Assembly: GCF_011397635.1 (NCBI RefSeq)
Contig: NC_064758.1
Span: 17,762,513 to 17,826,512 of the forward strand
DNA length: 64,000 bases
Source of the DNA: Epinephelus fuscoguttatus
Taxonomy: Eukaryota; Chordata; Actinopteri; Perciformes; Serranidae
Direction: 5' to 3'
In this document: one piece after another, positions 1 through 20,500 of the stretch
How positions within the stretch are numbered: the stretch's first letter is position 1
Layout of the letters: every line of letters begins with the position of its first letter
Position numbers and translations under genes: made by a program
The notes under the pieces: generated by a model
Databases searched by the model: none
The model's input: the letters and a program-made list of their open reading frames with translations, nothing else
Told to the model about the DNA's origin: nothing

Positions 1-6304
<6,304 letters not shown>

Positions 6305-7010
6305 GGTTTAGTAGCTCAGTGTAGATCTGTTGGTATGGGATATGGAGGGAGAAACGCCACCTGTGGATGTGTCCACAATGAACTCCCATCAGTCAGAATG
6401 ATGTATTGGAGCAAATAACATTTAGTTTTTAGTTCTATTTCAACATTAGAGCAGTTAAAATGAGGTTTGTGGCAAACGGAGCAGCAGGAGTACCTATCTA
6501 CCCTACTGAGGTTCCCCTGTGCAAGATTTCTGGCCGAAGAAGAAAATAATTATTCCCAAGCGGTTCAGCGCTTAAATAAAAATGGATTCAATGGTTTTCA
6601 CAATTCCATTGCAAGCTTTCATACTGACAAGAGCTTTCTCTGGTTTTATAATTTTCAATGAGGTCATCAGTGTGGGGCTGACTTTTCTGTCATTTATGGC
6701 AGTTTGTTTACACTAAGAATATGATCTGCAGTTTAACAAATAAAAGTGCCCATTAGTTATTATTTGCTATATTTGATTTTCAGTCCACTGGGCAATACAT
6801 GCATTTCTAATGATTTTAGATTCAGGTTTTTACTGGTGTACAGTGCACACAACACCCTATTCCCTAACTGAGGCTCTTACAGGATCAATGAAATTTCAAC
6901 AAACCATTGATTTACTCATGGATCAAAGCACACATACCTCTGTAAATACCATGTTTCTGTATATGACTACGTAGACTACTGCACTGATTTATTTATACCA
7001 AAATAAAAAA
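6305..7010 (+). other. piezo 3' UTR
   Basis: No frame of interest follows the TAG at 6302-6304. Two AATAAA hexamers (6739-6744 and 7002-7007) are candidate cleavage signals. The convergent atp5f1e transcript probably ends near 7100, leaving under 150 bp between the two genes. Confidence 0.6.
7002..7007 (+). terminator. Poly(A) signal AATAAA, probable end of piezo
   Basis: Canonical hexamer followed by an A run and GT-rich sequence (TGTTGTTACAG...GTGTTTCAGTGTC). An earlier hexamer at 6739-6744 is the alternative. Confidence 0.5.
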
Positions 7011-7125
7011 ATGTTGTTACAGACAAAAAGTGTTTCAGTGTCTCAGTCTGCAGTGTACATGTAAATAATACATTCGCCAACAAGGCAAGAATACAAGGAG
7101 ACAAAGTGTATTTCCGATATCCATC

Positions 7126-7131
7126 TTTAAT
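7126..7131 (-). terminator. Poly(A) signal ATTAAA (minus strand), probable end of atp5f1e
   Basis: TTTAAT on the plus strand reads ATTAAA on minus, about 155 bases beyond the atp5f1e stop codon. No canonical AATAAA lies closer. Confidence 0.4.
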
Positions 7132-7284
7132 ACAATTTTAATTACAAATGAAAGGGAAAATACATCAATTTCATTCGGGTCATCTTGATGCCATCCATCT
7201 TTTTCTTCTTCTCCACGATGTGCAGGACAAGACAGTGACAGGACCTCACAGCTCAGGGGAAAATATCTACATCATGGTCTCAAA

Positions 7285-9079
7285 TCCTGGAGAAAAACAG
7301 AGAGGAAAGAAACATTACTCAAAACATTCTCATGAAGATTATTTTGGATCCAAATAAAATGAGAATTATTTATATCAATGACTGCAGATTTAGGGTTAGT
7401 CTGCTTTAACAGTACAATTTCAACCTCTGTAATTACTCAAAGTTTAAATTTGTACAGGAGGGGTGCAAAAATGGGATATGAGCCATAATGTGCAGACACT
7501 TCCAGGGCTGCAACATCATAAAACATCACCTTGATACACCATAAATAGGGTCAGCTGATTATTGTGAATCAGTTTAGAAGGTATGAAAAGGTACAAGTAC
7601 AATTTCAACCAAGCACACTGAATGAACGGCTTTGTCTTGGTAGACAGGTAACCATGTACCAAACACTGCTGTGTGTGCAAGGTTTCATTCAAACCAAAAC
7701 CCCCGCTGGCTAATTATTAGTTACTTTGGCGATAAAGATTTTGCATAAAAACATGCACATTTTCACAGAAAACTCATCTAGAAAAAAATGGATTATTAGA
7801 TATCTAACTAATCAGCAGTATATAAAATACATATGATAGGTAACACTTTTTGAATCGTCGACCTGCAAATAGTTTGTAAAGTATCTGTAACATTTCAACA
7901 CCATATCAGTGAGTGAAAGTTTCGCTTTCTCTGTAGATGTTTATAGAGTATATTTGACACCTAACTACATATTCTCAGAATAATTTAGTTGAATTTGAAC
8001 TGTCACTCAAACTATGCTGCAAAGGTTGAGTGAATACTAGTTAATCTTAATTATTCTGATAATGTATATTCATGAGTTACCACAGGCTACTATGTTTTGC
8101 ATCTACAGAATAGAGCACAACAGTTAAATTTCGACTAATAAACTGGTGAAATGTTACAAATACTCTCTGCTATCTGTAGGTGGACTATCCAAATAAAGAG
8201 TAACCAAATGTGCAAAATTATGTGTACATGTTAGTGCATCAGGAATAATAAATAAAAAATAATATTCCAACAGCAACAAAAGCAAGGTCACTGTTGATGT
8301 GGTGCTGTATATTAACGTAGCTTCTCCTCTATTGCTTTTGTAATACTTAGGATGCTCCACTTTTACATGCAAAGAGATCTTTCTGACACTGTAAGATTGC
8401 AATTTAAATGTTCTGAGCACATCTTCCACCACTGAGCACCTGCTCTCCGTCACCACTCAATGTCACAGCTGCCTCTACTTGAAACACACACACTCTGGGG
8501 GGGCATGATGGTGTTGTGTGCCCATGTGATTAGAGTTGATTTCCAACTTTAAAAAAATCTGATGAACTTACATGATGCCGGTTTGGGTTTGTTGACTTTG
8601 ACGCTTGCCTCTGCGGCCTTCAGTGCCTCGGCTTGGAACTGCGGCTTCATTGCAGCGCGCACCGCGTTAGCGCAGATAGCGGAGAAGCGGATGTAGCTAG
8701 AGAGAGGACACAGTTGTTAGCCACATGCTAAAGGACAAACAGTTCTCACAGAGAAAACACACTACCGCTCCTTACATAACTAATAATATATTGCATGTCT
8801 TATCCAACAGAAACACACGTTGGCAGGTTATCAGCTAGCGCCCTAAATTAAACGCATGTGTGGAAAAGCTAATGTAGTAGCATAAAGCTAAAACAGTAGC
8901 TATGTCGCTCTCTGAGGCATTACGACTAAATGCTAACAAAGACTTTGCTAAAGTATTCGGCCAAATCTACAAATACTTATTTCAAATATCGCGGTCGACG
9001 CTGACCACAAAGCTAACTTTGTTGATATACATGTACATGTTTTATACCTGAGGCCTGCCTGTCTCCAGTATGCAACCAT
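7285..9079 (-). CDS. atp5f1e: ATP synthase F1 subunit epsilon, mitochondrial
   Basis: Three exons on minus: 9079-9048, 8696-8572, and 7286-7285 (only the last two bases of the stop, then 3' UTR). The product is 52 residues and starts [20 protein letters not shown], almost the start of mammalian epsilon ([20 protein letters not shown], 51 residues). Epsilon is the small nuclear-encoded subunit of the F1 central stalk, bound to gamma and delta in the mitochondrial matrix. As in other species it has no cleaved presequence. The C-terminus ends in a Lys/Pro stretch (VKVNKPKPAS) instead of the human KVKKE. The stop TGA is split: T closes exon 2 (before GTAAGT) and GA opens exon 3 (after CTCCAG). 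The gene is head to head with prelid3b, as at human 20q13. Confidence 0.93.
7300..8571 (-). other. atp5f1e intron 2 (1.3 kb): no gene seen
   Basis: AT-rich sequence without long open frames or recognisable repeats. It separates the body of the coding sequence from the exon that completes the stop codon. Confidence 0.6.
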
Positions 9080-9133
9080 CTTGCCTGTGTGGTGTTTCGG
9101 CTTCAAGGACAGGTCGGATATATGATATTTGCG

Positions 9134-9178
9134 TAATTACGTCATCAGAGAGACGCTGGTCTTTCTCTCAGCCAATAA
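9134..9178 (-). promoter_or_regulatory. atp5f1e promoter elements: CRE-like and inverted CCAAT
   Basis: On the minus strand, about 55-65 bases upstream of the ATG, TGACGTAA (9144-9137) matches an ATF/CREB site. ATTGG (9176-9172) is an inverted CCAAT box about 30 bases further upstream. This spacing is usual for TATA-less housekeeping promoters. The assignment is by motif only. Confidence 0.5.
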
Positions 9179-9179
9179 A

Positions 9180-10340
9180 AAGAGGGCTTGATCATGATTG
9201 ACAACTATGACAGTAGTTGTCCCGCCTCCCAGACAACACCTTAACCACTTGACCAAAAACAGCATAATATTTCTTTTATGATCTTAGTGACACCTCAAGC
9301 AGTCGGTTAATTGTAATAATGTTCTTTTAGGTTCACATTACACATTATATTAATAAGTAATCACCACATTTAATTAGTCAAAAGGGTCAATAAGTTATGA
9401 GGAAATTAGAAATGTAACAATATCATTCTAATTTTACATATTTTCATGTAATTTCTTTTTCGGATGTTTTGCGCAGAGTGATTTTTTTTATATTGGTTTC
9501 TCATCAAAATGTTGTTCCGTAGATATTTATCTGGATGGAATTATTGGCAGTATGTCATAGGAAGTTACTTTGAATTCAGTTATGAAATAAGAATGCTGAT
9601 TTACTGTGTGAGTATCAAGAAAACTCTTATAAAAAGTATATACAATTTTTAATGATGAAAAAGGATCCACCAGCAGAAATGGCAGGGTCTGCAGTTATAG
9701 TGTATAGATCTGATAAGGAAATACATCGTGAAATATCAAATTATTCAAATGTTTATACCGTAGGAGAAATTTAGCTCCACCAGCAGGATTTTGTGGGGAA
9801 TATTATGAGACAAATCCAAAAATATTTTGTTGATATGATTATATAATCTTCTCAGTGGTATGCTATGACAGGTATATGATTAGGCCTTTGTATTATTATC
9901 ATTACTGCATGATACTAATGGTCACAGACAGTAGTCATATTACTGCATGGTGATAATAAGGATCACACACAATATTTTTATAGTGTGATTTAATGTGATA
10001 AAGGAATATCATTATAAGCTTGAATTTAACCACAAATGTGATTAAGCAAACACTGAATAAGTCCAGCTCAATGAATACACATTTATTCAAAACTAAATGT
10101 ACGGTTTGTTTGCAAAACAAAGTTGAACTTGAAATATATTTTTTAACTATAGATGTTAAATAAATGTAGTGGAGTAAAAGCCCCTATACTTGCCACTCAA
10201 ATGAACAGGGGTAGAAATAAAATGGATGTGATTTAACATACAAATCCCTCAGAAATGTAAAAACAATACTTGACTGTGTTAACTAATAAATAAATAAGCC
10301 TCATGGATTGTTCTGGACGTCAGGGTGCAGCTCCTGTTTC
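9180..10340. other. Spacer between atp5f1e and prelid3b: nothing identified
   Basis: AT-rich sequence with many short open frames and no similarity I recognise. It becomes more GC-rich from about 10310, where the prelid3b promoter begins. Confidence 0.6.
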
Positions 10341-10358
10341 TGCCACCAGGGGGCGTGT
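10341..10358 (+). promoter_or_regulatory. CTCF-like motif (forward) in the prelid3b promoter
   Basis: TGCCACCAGGGGGCGTG matches the CTCF core CCACNAGGGGGCGC at nearly every position. It lies about 105 bases upstream of the prelid3b ATG. A GGACGTCAG CRE half-site overlaps 10314-10323. The motif match is direct; occupancy is inferred. Confidence 0.65.
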
Positions 10359-10460
10359 CGTCAATTAAAGCCTTTCTCCTTCAGCTCCTTCTTCCTTCCT
10401 CACCACGGTCACGCTGTCACTAGGCACCGGCTCCCGAGCCCTGACTGAAAAGCCTAAAAA

Positions 10461-13615
<3,155 letters not shown>

Positions 13616-15835
13616 TCCCGGCCTTCTCCACTGTTTTCTCCACCATCATGAACCGATGGTCCTCTTAGACATTTCCTCCCACCTAACCTGCCAACACAGC
13701 CTAATAACCACAGCCCCATCCTTCAGCCCTGTGTACGTTTGTTTGTGTGTGCATGTCACGAGTACTTGCTGGTCGTCCCTCCTCAGCAGTCTGCGCCGAT
13801 GAGTTTGATACTCGCCGCTGCGGGCAGTGACCAAGAGTGTTGAGCTGATGACAGTACAGAAAACAAACAGGGTTGAATTGGACTGCACTTGAAGCTCATA
13901 GGACGTAGTCTTGTGATGTGAAAGCTCTTTTTTTTAAAAAGAAAATCACACTGTGCCTCCACATCATCTCATCAGTTTAGTCTTTTCTGTCTTTCTCCCC
14001 TTTGTCTTGAACTTTTCATCTCTCAGTGTTCTCTTTTTATTGTTTCCAAACCCTCGTAAGCAAGTTAAGAACTTTCACTGACTTTCACTGGATTGGCTGA
14101 CCTTGCTTTGTACAGCGGAACAGACCAAAAATATCTCAAAACCAAAATCACCATTGCAAACAGGCTGCAACACAGTACAGACACTGCTTCAGCTTTTGTC
14201 TTGTGATATCAAAGCTCCAGGCTTTAATTCTCCACTGTCCTGTGAGGTACTGAGCAAGCTTATAATCCAGATTACTGTTTTGTTTTTCTCACCTGGGTTT
14301 AGATGTATTTTCTCACAGATTTATTTGTGACGTGCTGGAGTCTGAACAGTTTTTGGTAAAAAGTGGTGCAGCTCAAAGGAAGCAGAGCTCTCATCTGAAA
14401 GCCAGTTCTGAGTTCAGGTTAAGTGGCTGGATGGGAAAGCCAGTTTGTGGGTGTACTTACTTGGTCTGGTACAACCAATTTTAAAAATTTGAAACTCTTG
14501 TGCCATCATTTAGAACCAGAAAAGCCAGCCAACGTTTGTTGTTGTGAATGTCTCAAAAGTATTTAAAAGAAGTGGGGGAGTGAGTTTCTGTTTAATTTAC
14601 CAATTGATGCAGATGTGGGTCTGTCTGCTGAAGATGTCAGCATGGACGACTGGTCTTCAGATGTTCTGGTCTTGTTCTGGGTACAAATGACTTCATTTCT
14701 AAAGTCTTGCCTTTTGTTAGTCTTTCCTTTTACACTGATGATGTGCTGTACAGTTAAGTGTTACAGTATAAGAATGTGCATACTTGAATTTCTAACTTAT
14801 TTACAGCATATGTGCTTAAATACACCCAAAAAGGCTGCAAAATGAGTGTATGAGCACTGAGCAACATGTAGGCATTGACCACAGTGTTTGGATGTGTTGT
14901 GAACGTTCACCATTGTTGTCAGAGGAGCTCTGAAGGGTTATGTTCAGGATCACTGGGTGTGCCAAGACAAAATGTGAAGATTAAAATAACTTTATAGATT
15001 TAATATCCCAAAACACTTTGTGTACAATCATGAACAAACCCAGTGCGTTTGTTCATACTGTCCGTAGATGGTGTTATTTATAGTATAGATGTATTAGTGA
15101 ACATTGACGAAGGCTGTTAAATTGATCCGTTTAAAAAGCTGTTTGCTCGTGGCGTTTTTATACTTCCTTCCTTATCCCATAGCGGACTCTCAGGTGCTAC
15201 ATAGTTGACTGTGGTTCAGTTACGGTGATTGCTTCCTTTGTAAAGACCACCTTGAGATGAAGGCGACATAACTTTGTAACTCTTGTTCTTCCCTTTTCTT
15301 CTCTTCTTCTATCTAGCAGTTTTATTAAGGACAGTTCTACAAGTTAAAGTTTACATCAGAAGGGTTTGTGGTACAACGTAAGCTTTTTTCCAATATCTGT
15401 ATGGAGCTCAGCATCACAAGTCTTCCAAGATGCTCCACAGAGGGTATCTTGCTCGACTGTCATGGTCTCAATTATTTCAGTGGATCTCTTATGTATCCAC
15501 AGTGGGTCAGTCTCTTCCACATCTGCTTCCACTTCAGCTGAACTTCTGTTTTTAAAGCTTGTTCATAGTTAACTAACTCCTCATCACGTCCAGCTCAGGA
15601 TCAGACTGTTTGAAGTCTGGTCTGCTGCCTAACTGACAGTCGGTATCCTCCCAGTGTCTCGTTTCACAACTGAAGTGTGATGTTTTTCTACGGGGAACAT
15701 TTTAGGAGCAGCGGCTGTAAATAGGCTTATATTTATATTTTGGTGGTGTTACATTCCAAGAATGTGAACCTGTAACAGAATCTGAAGAGTGCACACTGAA
15801 ATGTTTCAAAATAAAGAGATGGCATTGTTTCATGA
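13616..15835 (+). other. prelid3b 3' UTR (about 2.2 kb)
   Basis: No other coding signal lies between the TGA at 13613-13615 and the AATAAA at 15810. There are T-rich and ATTTA-containing stretches. The extent is inferred from the first strong poly(A) signal. Confidence 0.55.
15810..15815 (+). terminator. Poly(A) signal AATAAA of prelid3b
   Basis: CAAAATAAAGAG followed within 30 bases by a GT/T-rich downstream element (GGCATTGTTTCATGAATGTGG). It is the best candidate in the 2.2 kb after the stop. Confidence 0.6.
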
Positions 15836-17150
15836 ATGTGGTCATCATTTTTTGTTGTAAAACGTCTCATCTTTCACCTAAACTCTGCAGGTGTATTCTC
15901 CCAGACCAAAAAGACACAATCAACCTGTCCAGTGTACAAAAAGGTGTTATGTCCAGTCTGAGGCATTTATTTAATGTTGCTCAACTTTGCAGAACTAGAA
16001 AGGGTTAACCATTTTGTCAAAACTCTTAAAGTCTAACTGCACTGAAAACCATGTTTTCTCTTCTCAAAACTGATTCTTTCCACCAAAATGGAAACACACA
16101 GCCATCATATAAATATCCCTAACAGACCATCAATTAAACACTGGTGTGATAAACTGAAGACTCTGCCATCAAAATACTGTTTAGATATGTTTTGGCGTCA
16201 TGAGGCCAAACTACATATTCAGATTTATAAACCAGTGTAGTAACTGTTTCCTTTTTCAAAGTTTAGGGTTTATTGGTCCCAAAAAAGGCTGCAAATTTAT
16301 GGCACATGCAGTACAAAGACTGTTGCCATATAAACATATAACCCAGCTTCACAGATTCACACTATAAAAGTTGAGAATGCAACATTGTTAGGTTCTGAGA
16401 TTACGCAAATGTTACCTACTTTGGCAAAACTTAAAAAAGAACTGCAATAATAAGTAAAATGAGAAACATTACAGTGACAGAATACGACTGTAAGACTGTC
16501 CCCTGGAGCTGTAAGGGTGAAATCAGGGCACAAATTAAAAGTAACAGGGCCTTCTTCTTCTTGTTCTCTCTCAAAGGACTGTTTCACCAGTTGACTTTGA
16601 ACAGGTGAGATGTGAGTGAGACCTATTGGTAATTAGGATGTGGCATTTTAAGGCCAGTGTTCTCCGGCCGAGCAAGGCGTGCTGAATTATGCAGTATGTG
16701 TTAGAGTTTTTGCAAAAGCGTGACATACAATATCTTCTGGAGTGAAAACAATAGAATAGTGCTTAGAGTTTAGCAGTCTGAAGTCCTGTTGTTGATACAA
16801 GATCTTCAAGCTCCCAGAATTATGTGCATAGTTTCATTTTTTGTGAATATGCAGTGGAGAAAAACTGTACATTGGTTCTTCAGGAAAATGTTAAATCCTT
16901 GCACCCTCCATTATTAAGCACATTTCTAGAGATGATGTTAGGGACATATATATGGACATATATATTTTTAATTTAGTGCCCTCTGGTGGTAGTACAAGCA
17001 ATGGCACAGTGGCACACAGCATGCTGTAAAAAAAATCAGAATTGACCATTCATACAAAATAAACTGTCATCAGAAAAATTTTACAGACGAAATAATAACA
17101 CAAAAATCATATAACATAGTGACTTTGAAATCAAATCACTCCCTTTTTTC
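15836..17150. other. Spacer between prelid3b and the BPI/LBP gene
   Basis: AT-rich, without a recognisable gene. The only notable item is the CTCF-like motif at 16973-16994. Confidence 0.55.
16973..16994 (-). promoter_or_regulatory. CTCF-like motif (reverse orientation)
   Basis: TTAGTGCCCTCTGGTGG on plus reads CCACCAGAGGGCACTAA on minus, a good match to the CTCF core. It faces the forward motif at 10341, so the two would be convergent around prelid3b. Confidence 0.5.
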
Positions 17151-17156
17151 TTTATT
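17151..17156 (-). terminator. Candidate poly(A) signal of the BPI/LBP gene
   Basis: TTTATT on plus reads AATAAA on minus, about 425 bases past the stop codon. Other AT-rich hexamers nearby are possible. Confidence 0.35.
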
Positions 17157-17578
17157 AGTGGAAAAATATGTATATAAAATGTAAAAAAAAAAAAAAAGTT
17201 CTCATGACAATATGATTTTCAATCCCTTTTTTTTCTATCAATGAATCAGTCAGAGTGCAGTATCAAAAATGAGTAACAAAGTTATTGTGTAAAAAAGATC
17301 CAATTTCAGGCTGAGCACCACTTTATAAGTATTTACAAAGATAAACCGAAGGCTCAACATTGATTTGAAATGAAGGCTGTATATGTGTACATTTTGATTG
17401 TGTACTGTAGCAAGGGGTGTTAATCATTTACAGTCCAGAGTCCAGACAGATGTAGTTGTACCTCTTAAACACACAGTAGTGCCTTTGTCATGTGCTGTCA
17501 GATGTAGACAAATCCAGTTTGTTTACTGGTTTAAAGCTGAAGAATCTGAACTGAGATGAGAGCATCCATGTTTGCCTG

Positions 17579-20500
17579 TCAGTTGAAGCTTCTGTCTGTT
17601 AGCGACACCTGAGCATCTGAGGAGATGGCTATAAAGCCCTGTTAGAAATAAAGACAATGGTCAGTCTGACAAGAATTTCTGCTCCTAATTATAGTTTTTT
17701 CTGAATGCTTACACACTAACACAATGACTCTTGAAGCACTGTCTCTGAAATCATTAATCCTCGTAGCCACTGCATTTACAAAGTGTGCCAAACTGAATGA
17801 CTTTCTCAGCATTTCACTCAGTGTCTAATTTTATAACACACTTTTGCTTGAAGAAAGGTATTCGCACATCTAACTGTCTCAGATGCAAATGCGTTGGAAA
17901 ATGTCACTTGAGTTTTTGAACAGAAAATCCCTCACACTGCTCTTAACGTTTCGGTCCTTCTGGACCTTTGCCAAGAGTGTTCAACACCATTATTTCCAAC
18001 ATTGAGCTTAAACAGAAACTGCCTCACCTATTTCCCAGGTGTGCACAGGTGTGAGGAAATTAACCAGCTGTGGGTGTTTTTTCAATAATTGACAACAGCC
18101 TGTGTGGCCTGTGCATTGCTACACTCTTTGTTTCCTCATTTACACATTTGAAAACATTGGTTGGTGCTTCTTGTGCTTATTCAAATGATGGGTTTAAAGA
18201 GTTTGCAAGAGTTGTGTGCTTTTGCAAAAGATGTATAATGTTTTGTGGTGGATTTGTGGTTAGTGTGTTTTGCAAAAGTAGCCTATAGTTTGAAAGATAG
18301 TGACTTAGCAATCAGAAAAAAATCATGTAAAATGTCTTCCAAAGTCAAACATGAACCTAACATTAATGAGTAATCTTTTATTAACACTGACCTCTTCCAT
18401 CTCCAGAACTGTGTTGACCAGCTCTGCGTGTCTCGTTCTGGGTAAAACAACACCTTTGCCAAGTTCCACTGAAACAGACAGTGCATTATACATTATTTTA
18501 AATATGTTGGATCAGTACTGTATTTTATAATAAAAGAAAAATGCATTGTATCCCTCTGTGTTTCTCTAGAGTACATTGATGGAGATAATAAAAAAGGTAA
18601 TACTGAACATTATAAACATTTAGTTGCTATTTATTACAAACAAAACGTCCACGTTAAACTTCCAAACAGTGGAAAAATTAAACAAGCCTATACACTGCCA
18701 ATCTGTGTCCAAATGTCTTCGAGCAAAGCAGACAGACAAAAATGTGCTATGCTACAATCTTTAATCTCACATACTCAGAGAACTGAACCCAGAAACATGT
18801 GATTCTGACTCACCGTTCACTTTTGCCAAGACTACCTTCATTCCCATCATCGTCAACTCTTCCAAGGAATCGATCTGCAAAGAGAAACACACAGTATGAT
18901 TCGTTACTCTCGCTGTTTTGCATACATGAGGCTGCCTGTGACTACGACATAATGTAATGTTGTTATGTGTCATATACCTTAACGGTTCCCACTTCACTCG
19001 ACACCAGCGTCAGTGTGAAACTGTTTGAGAGAAAGAGATATCATTACTTTAAGTTTGATTTCGTGAGCTCAGGTGTTTGTTTTAAAACATGGTGATGCTC
19101 ACTTGTCCTGTGCCATGGAGCCCTTCAGTATTCCATCAGCAATGAACACTTTACCGCTGAATGTAAAGTCCTCAAAGACAGAGAAAAAAAAAAAGAAATT
19201 TAGGCACAAATGTAAGGCCAAACTGGGCAGCCACAAGGTGTGAATGTACACATAATATTCACTGTACAACCACTGTTGAAATAAAGCACAAAAAAGAAAA
19301 AGTGAAGAGCAAAAAGCTACATGCACTTGTATATCAATGGGCTAGAAAACAACAGTACTCACAGCATTGAGTTTGAACAGTGGGATCTGGGTACCATTTG
19401 GCTGGATGGCAGAAGCCTTAAGAGCAGCCTGAAAGCCCAGTTTAACAACACCAGGCTGGAAGGAAAACAGCGGCATCTCTCTGGCATAAATCTGCAGATT
19501 CATCAGCAGACCTGGAAACATTTTGGGAAGCTGCAGAGAAAAAAAACCTTAATTCTATAATATTTTCACAACTCGAACAACACATTTTCATGAACAGAAC
19601 AGAGCAAATGTGTGAACAGTTGAGATTCTACTTTAGAAAGTTTAAAATGGACACATAGCCTACTGTATTTTAACTTTCTACATGGCTATAATGTCACATT
19701 TGTGTCAGAGCTGTTTGTTTACTTGGCTCAACTCCTGTTAGTGTGAATATATGAAGCCTGGTGAGTGCAGTTTACAGTAATCTCACAGCTATTTCTCCTC
19801 TTTATTCAGTGAAACAATTAGTCAATTAACCAATTAATCAGCTGACATAATATAAATCAGCAGCACTTTTCAATATCGATTCATTGTTTGAGTAATTTAT
19901 TTGTCAAAAATGCCAAATATTAAACTGCTTTCAGCTTTTTAAATGTGAGGATTTACACTATATGGATCCCATAACTTATCTGTGCCTCTGCTGAGCCAAT
20001 AAGACGGTAGGTAGGGTATGGGTGAGTTGGGGGAATTTCCAAAGACTTTCTGTTTATACCATTCAATGAGTTCACATGAGCCCCTTTGTATTAATCTTGA
20101 ATATGAAACTGTTGTGTTTTGGCCGAGGTTGCTTCGGGCAGCAGGATGATAAAGATGCGGCTCAGGTCAGAACAAAAACAACTCAACAAATTTTTGACTG
20201 CTCATGGAAGCCAAACTACAGCTATTTTTGAAGAAGTTTAAGGTAGAAATGGGTTAACAAACTTGTCTACGCGTTGCTTCTCAAAATAGCATTCAAAAAT
20301 ATAACTAATAAAACCCAGTTGAGGTGTTTAGATATAGGCTTCATAATGTTTATGGTGTTTTTTAATTATTTTAATATGTAAATTGTTTGTAATGTCTTTT
20401 TTCTCTTTTTAACAATAAAAAGTCAAGATATAATATTCAGTCCCAAGAAACAGGAGAAAGTCAATTCCAAGGTCAGGATTGAAAATGTATCATAACTATG

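Noticed and set aside
17700-18265. Possible MITE with ACACACTAAC at the left and GTTAGTGTGT at the right
   Set aside because: The inverted match is only about 10 bp without a clear target duplication; not strong enough to call in this bpi intron.
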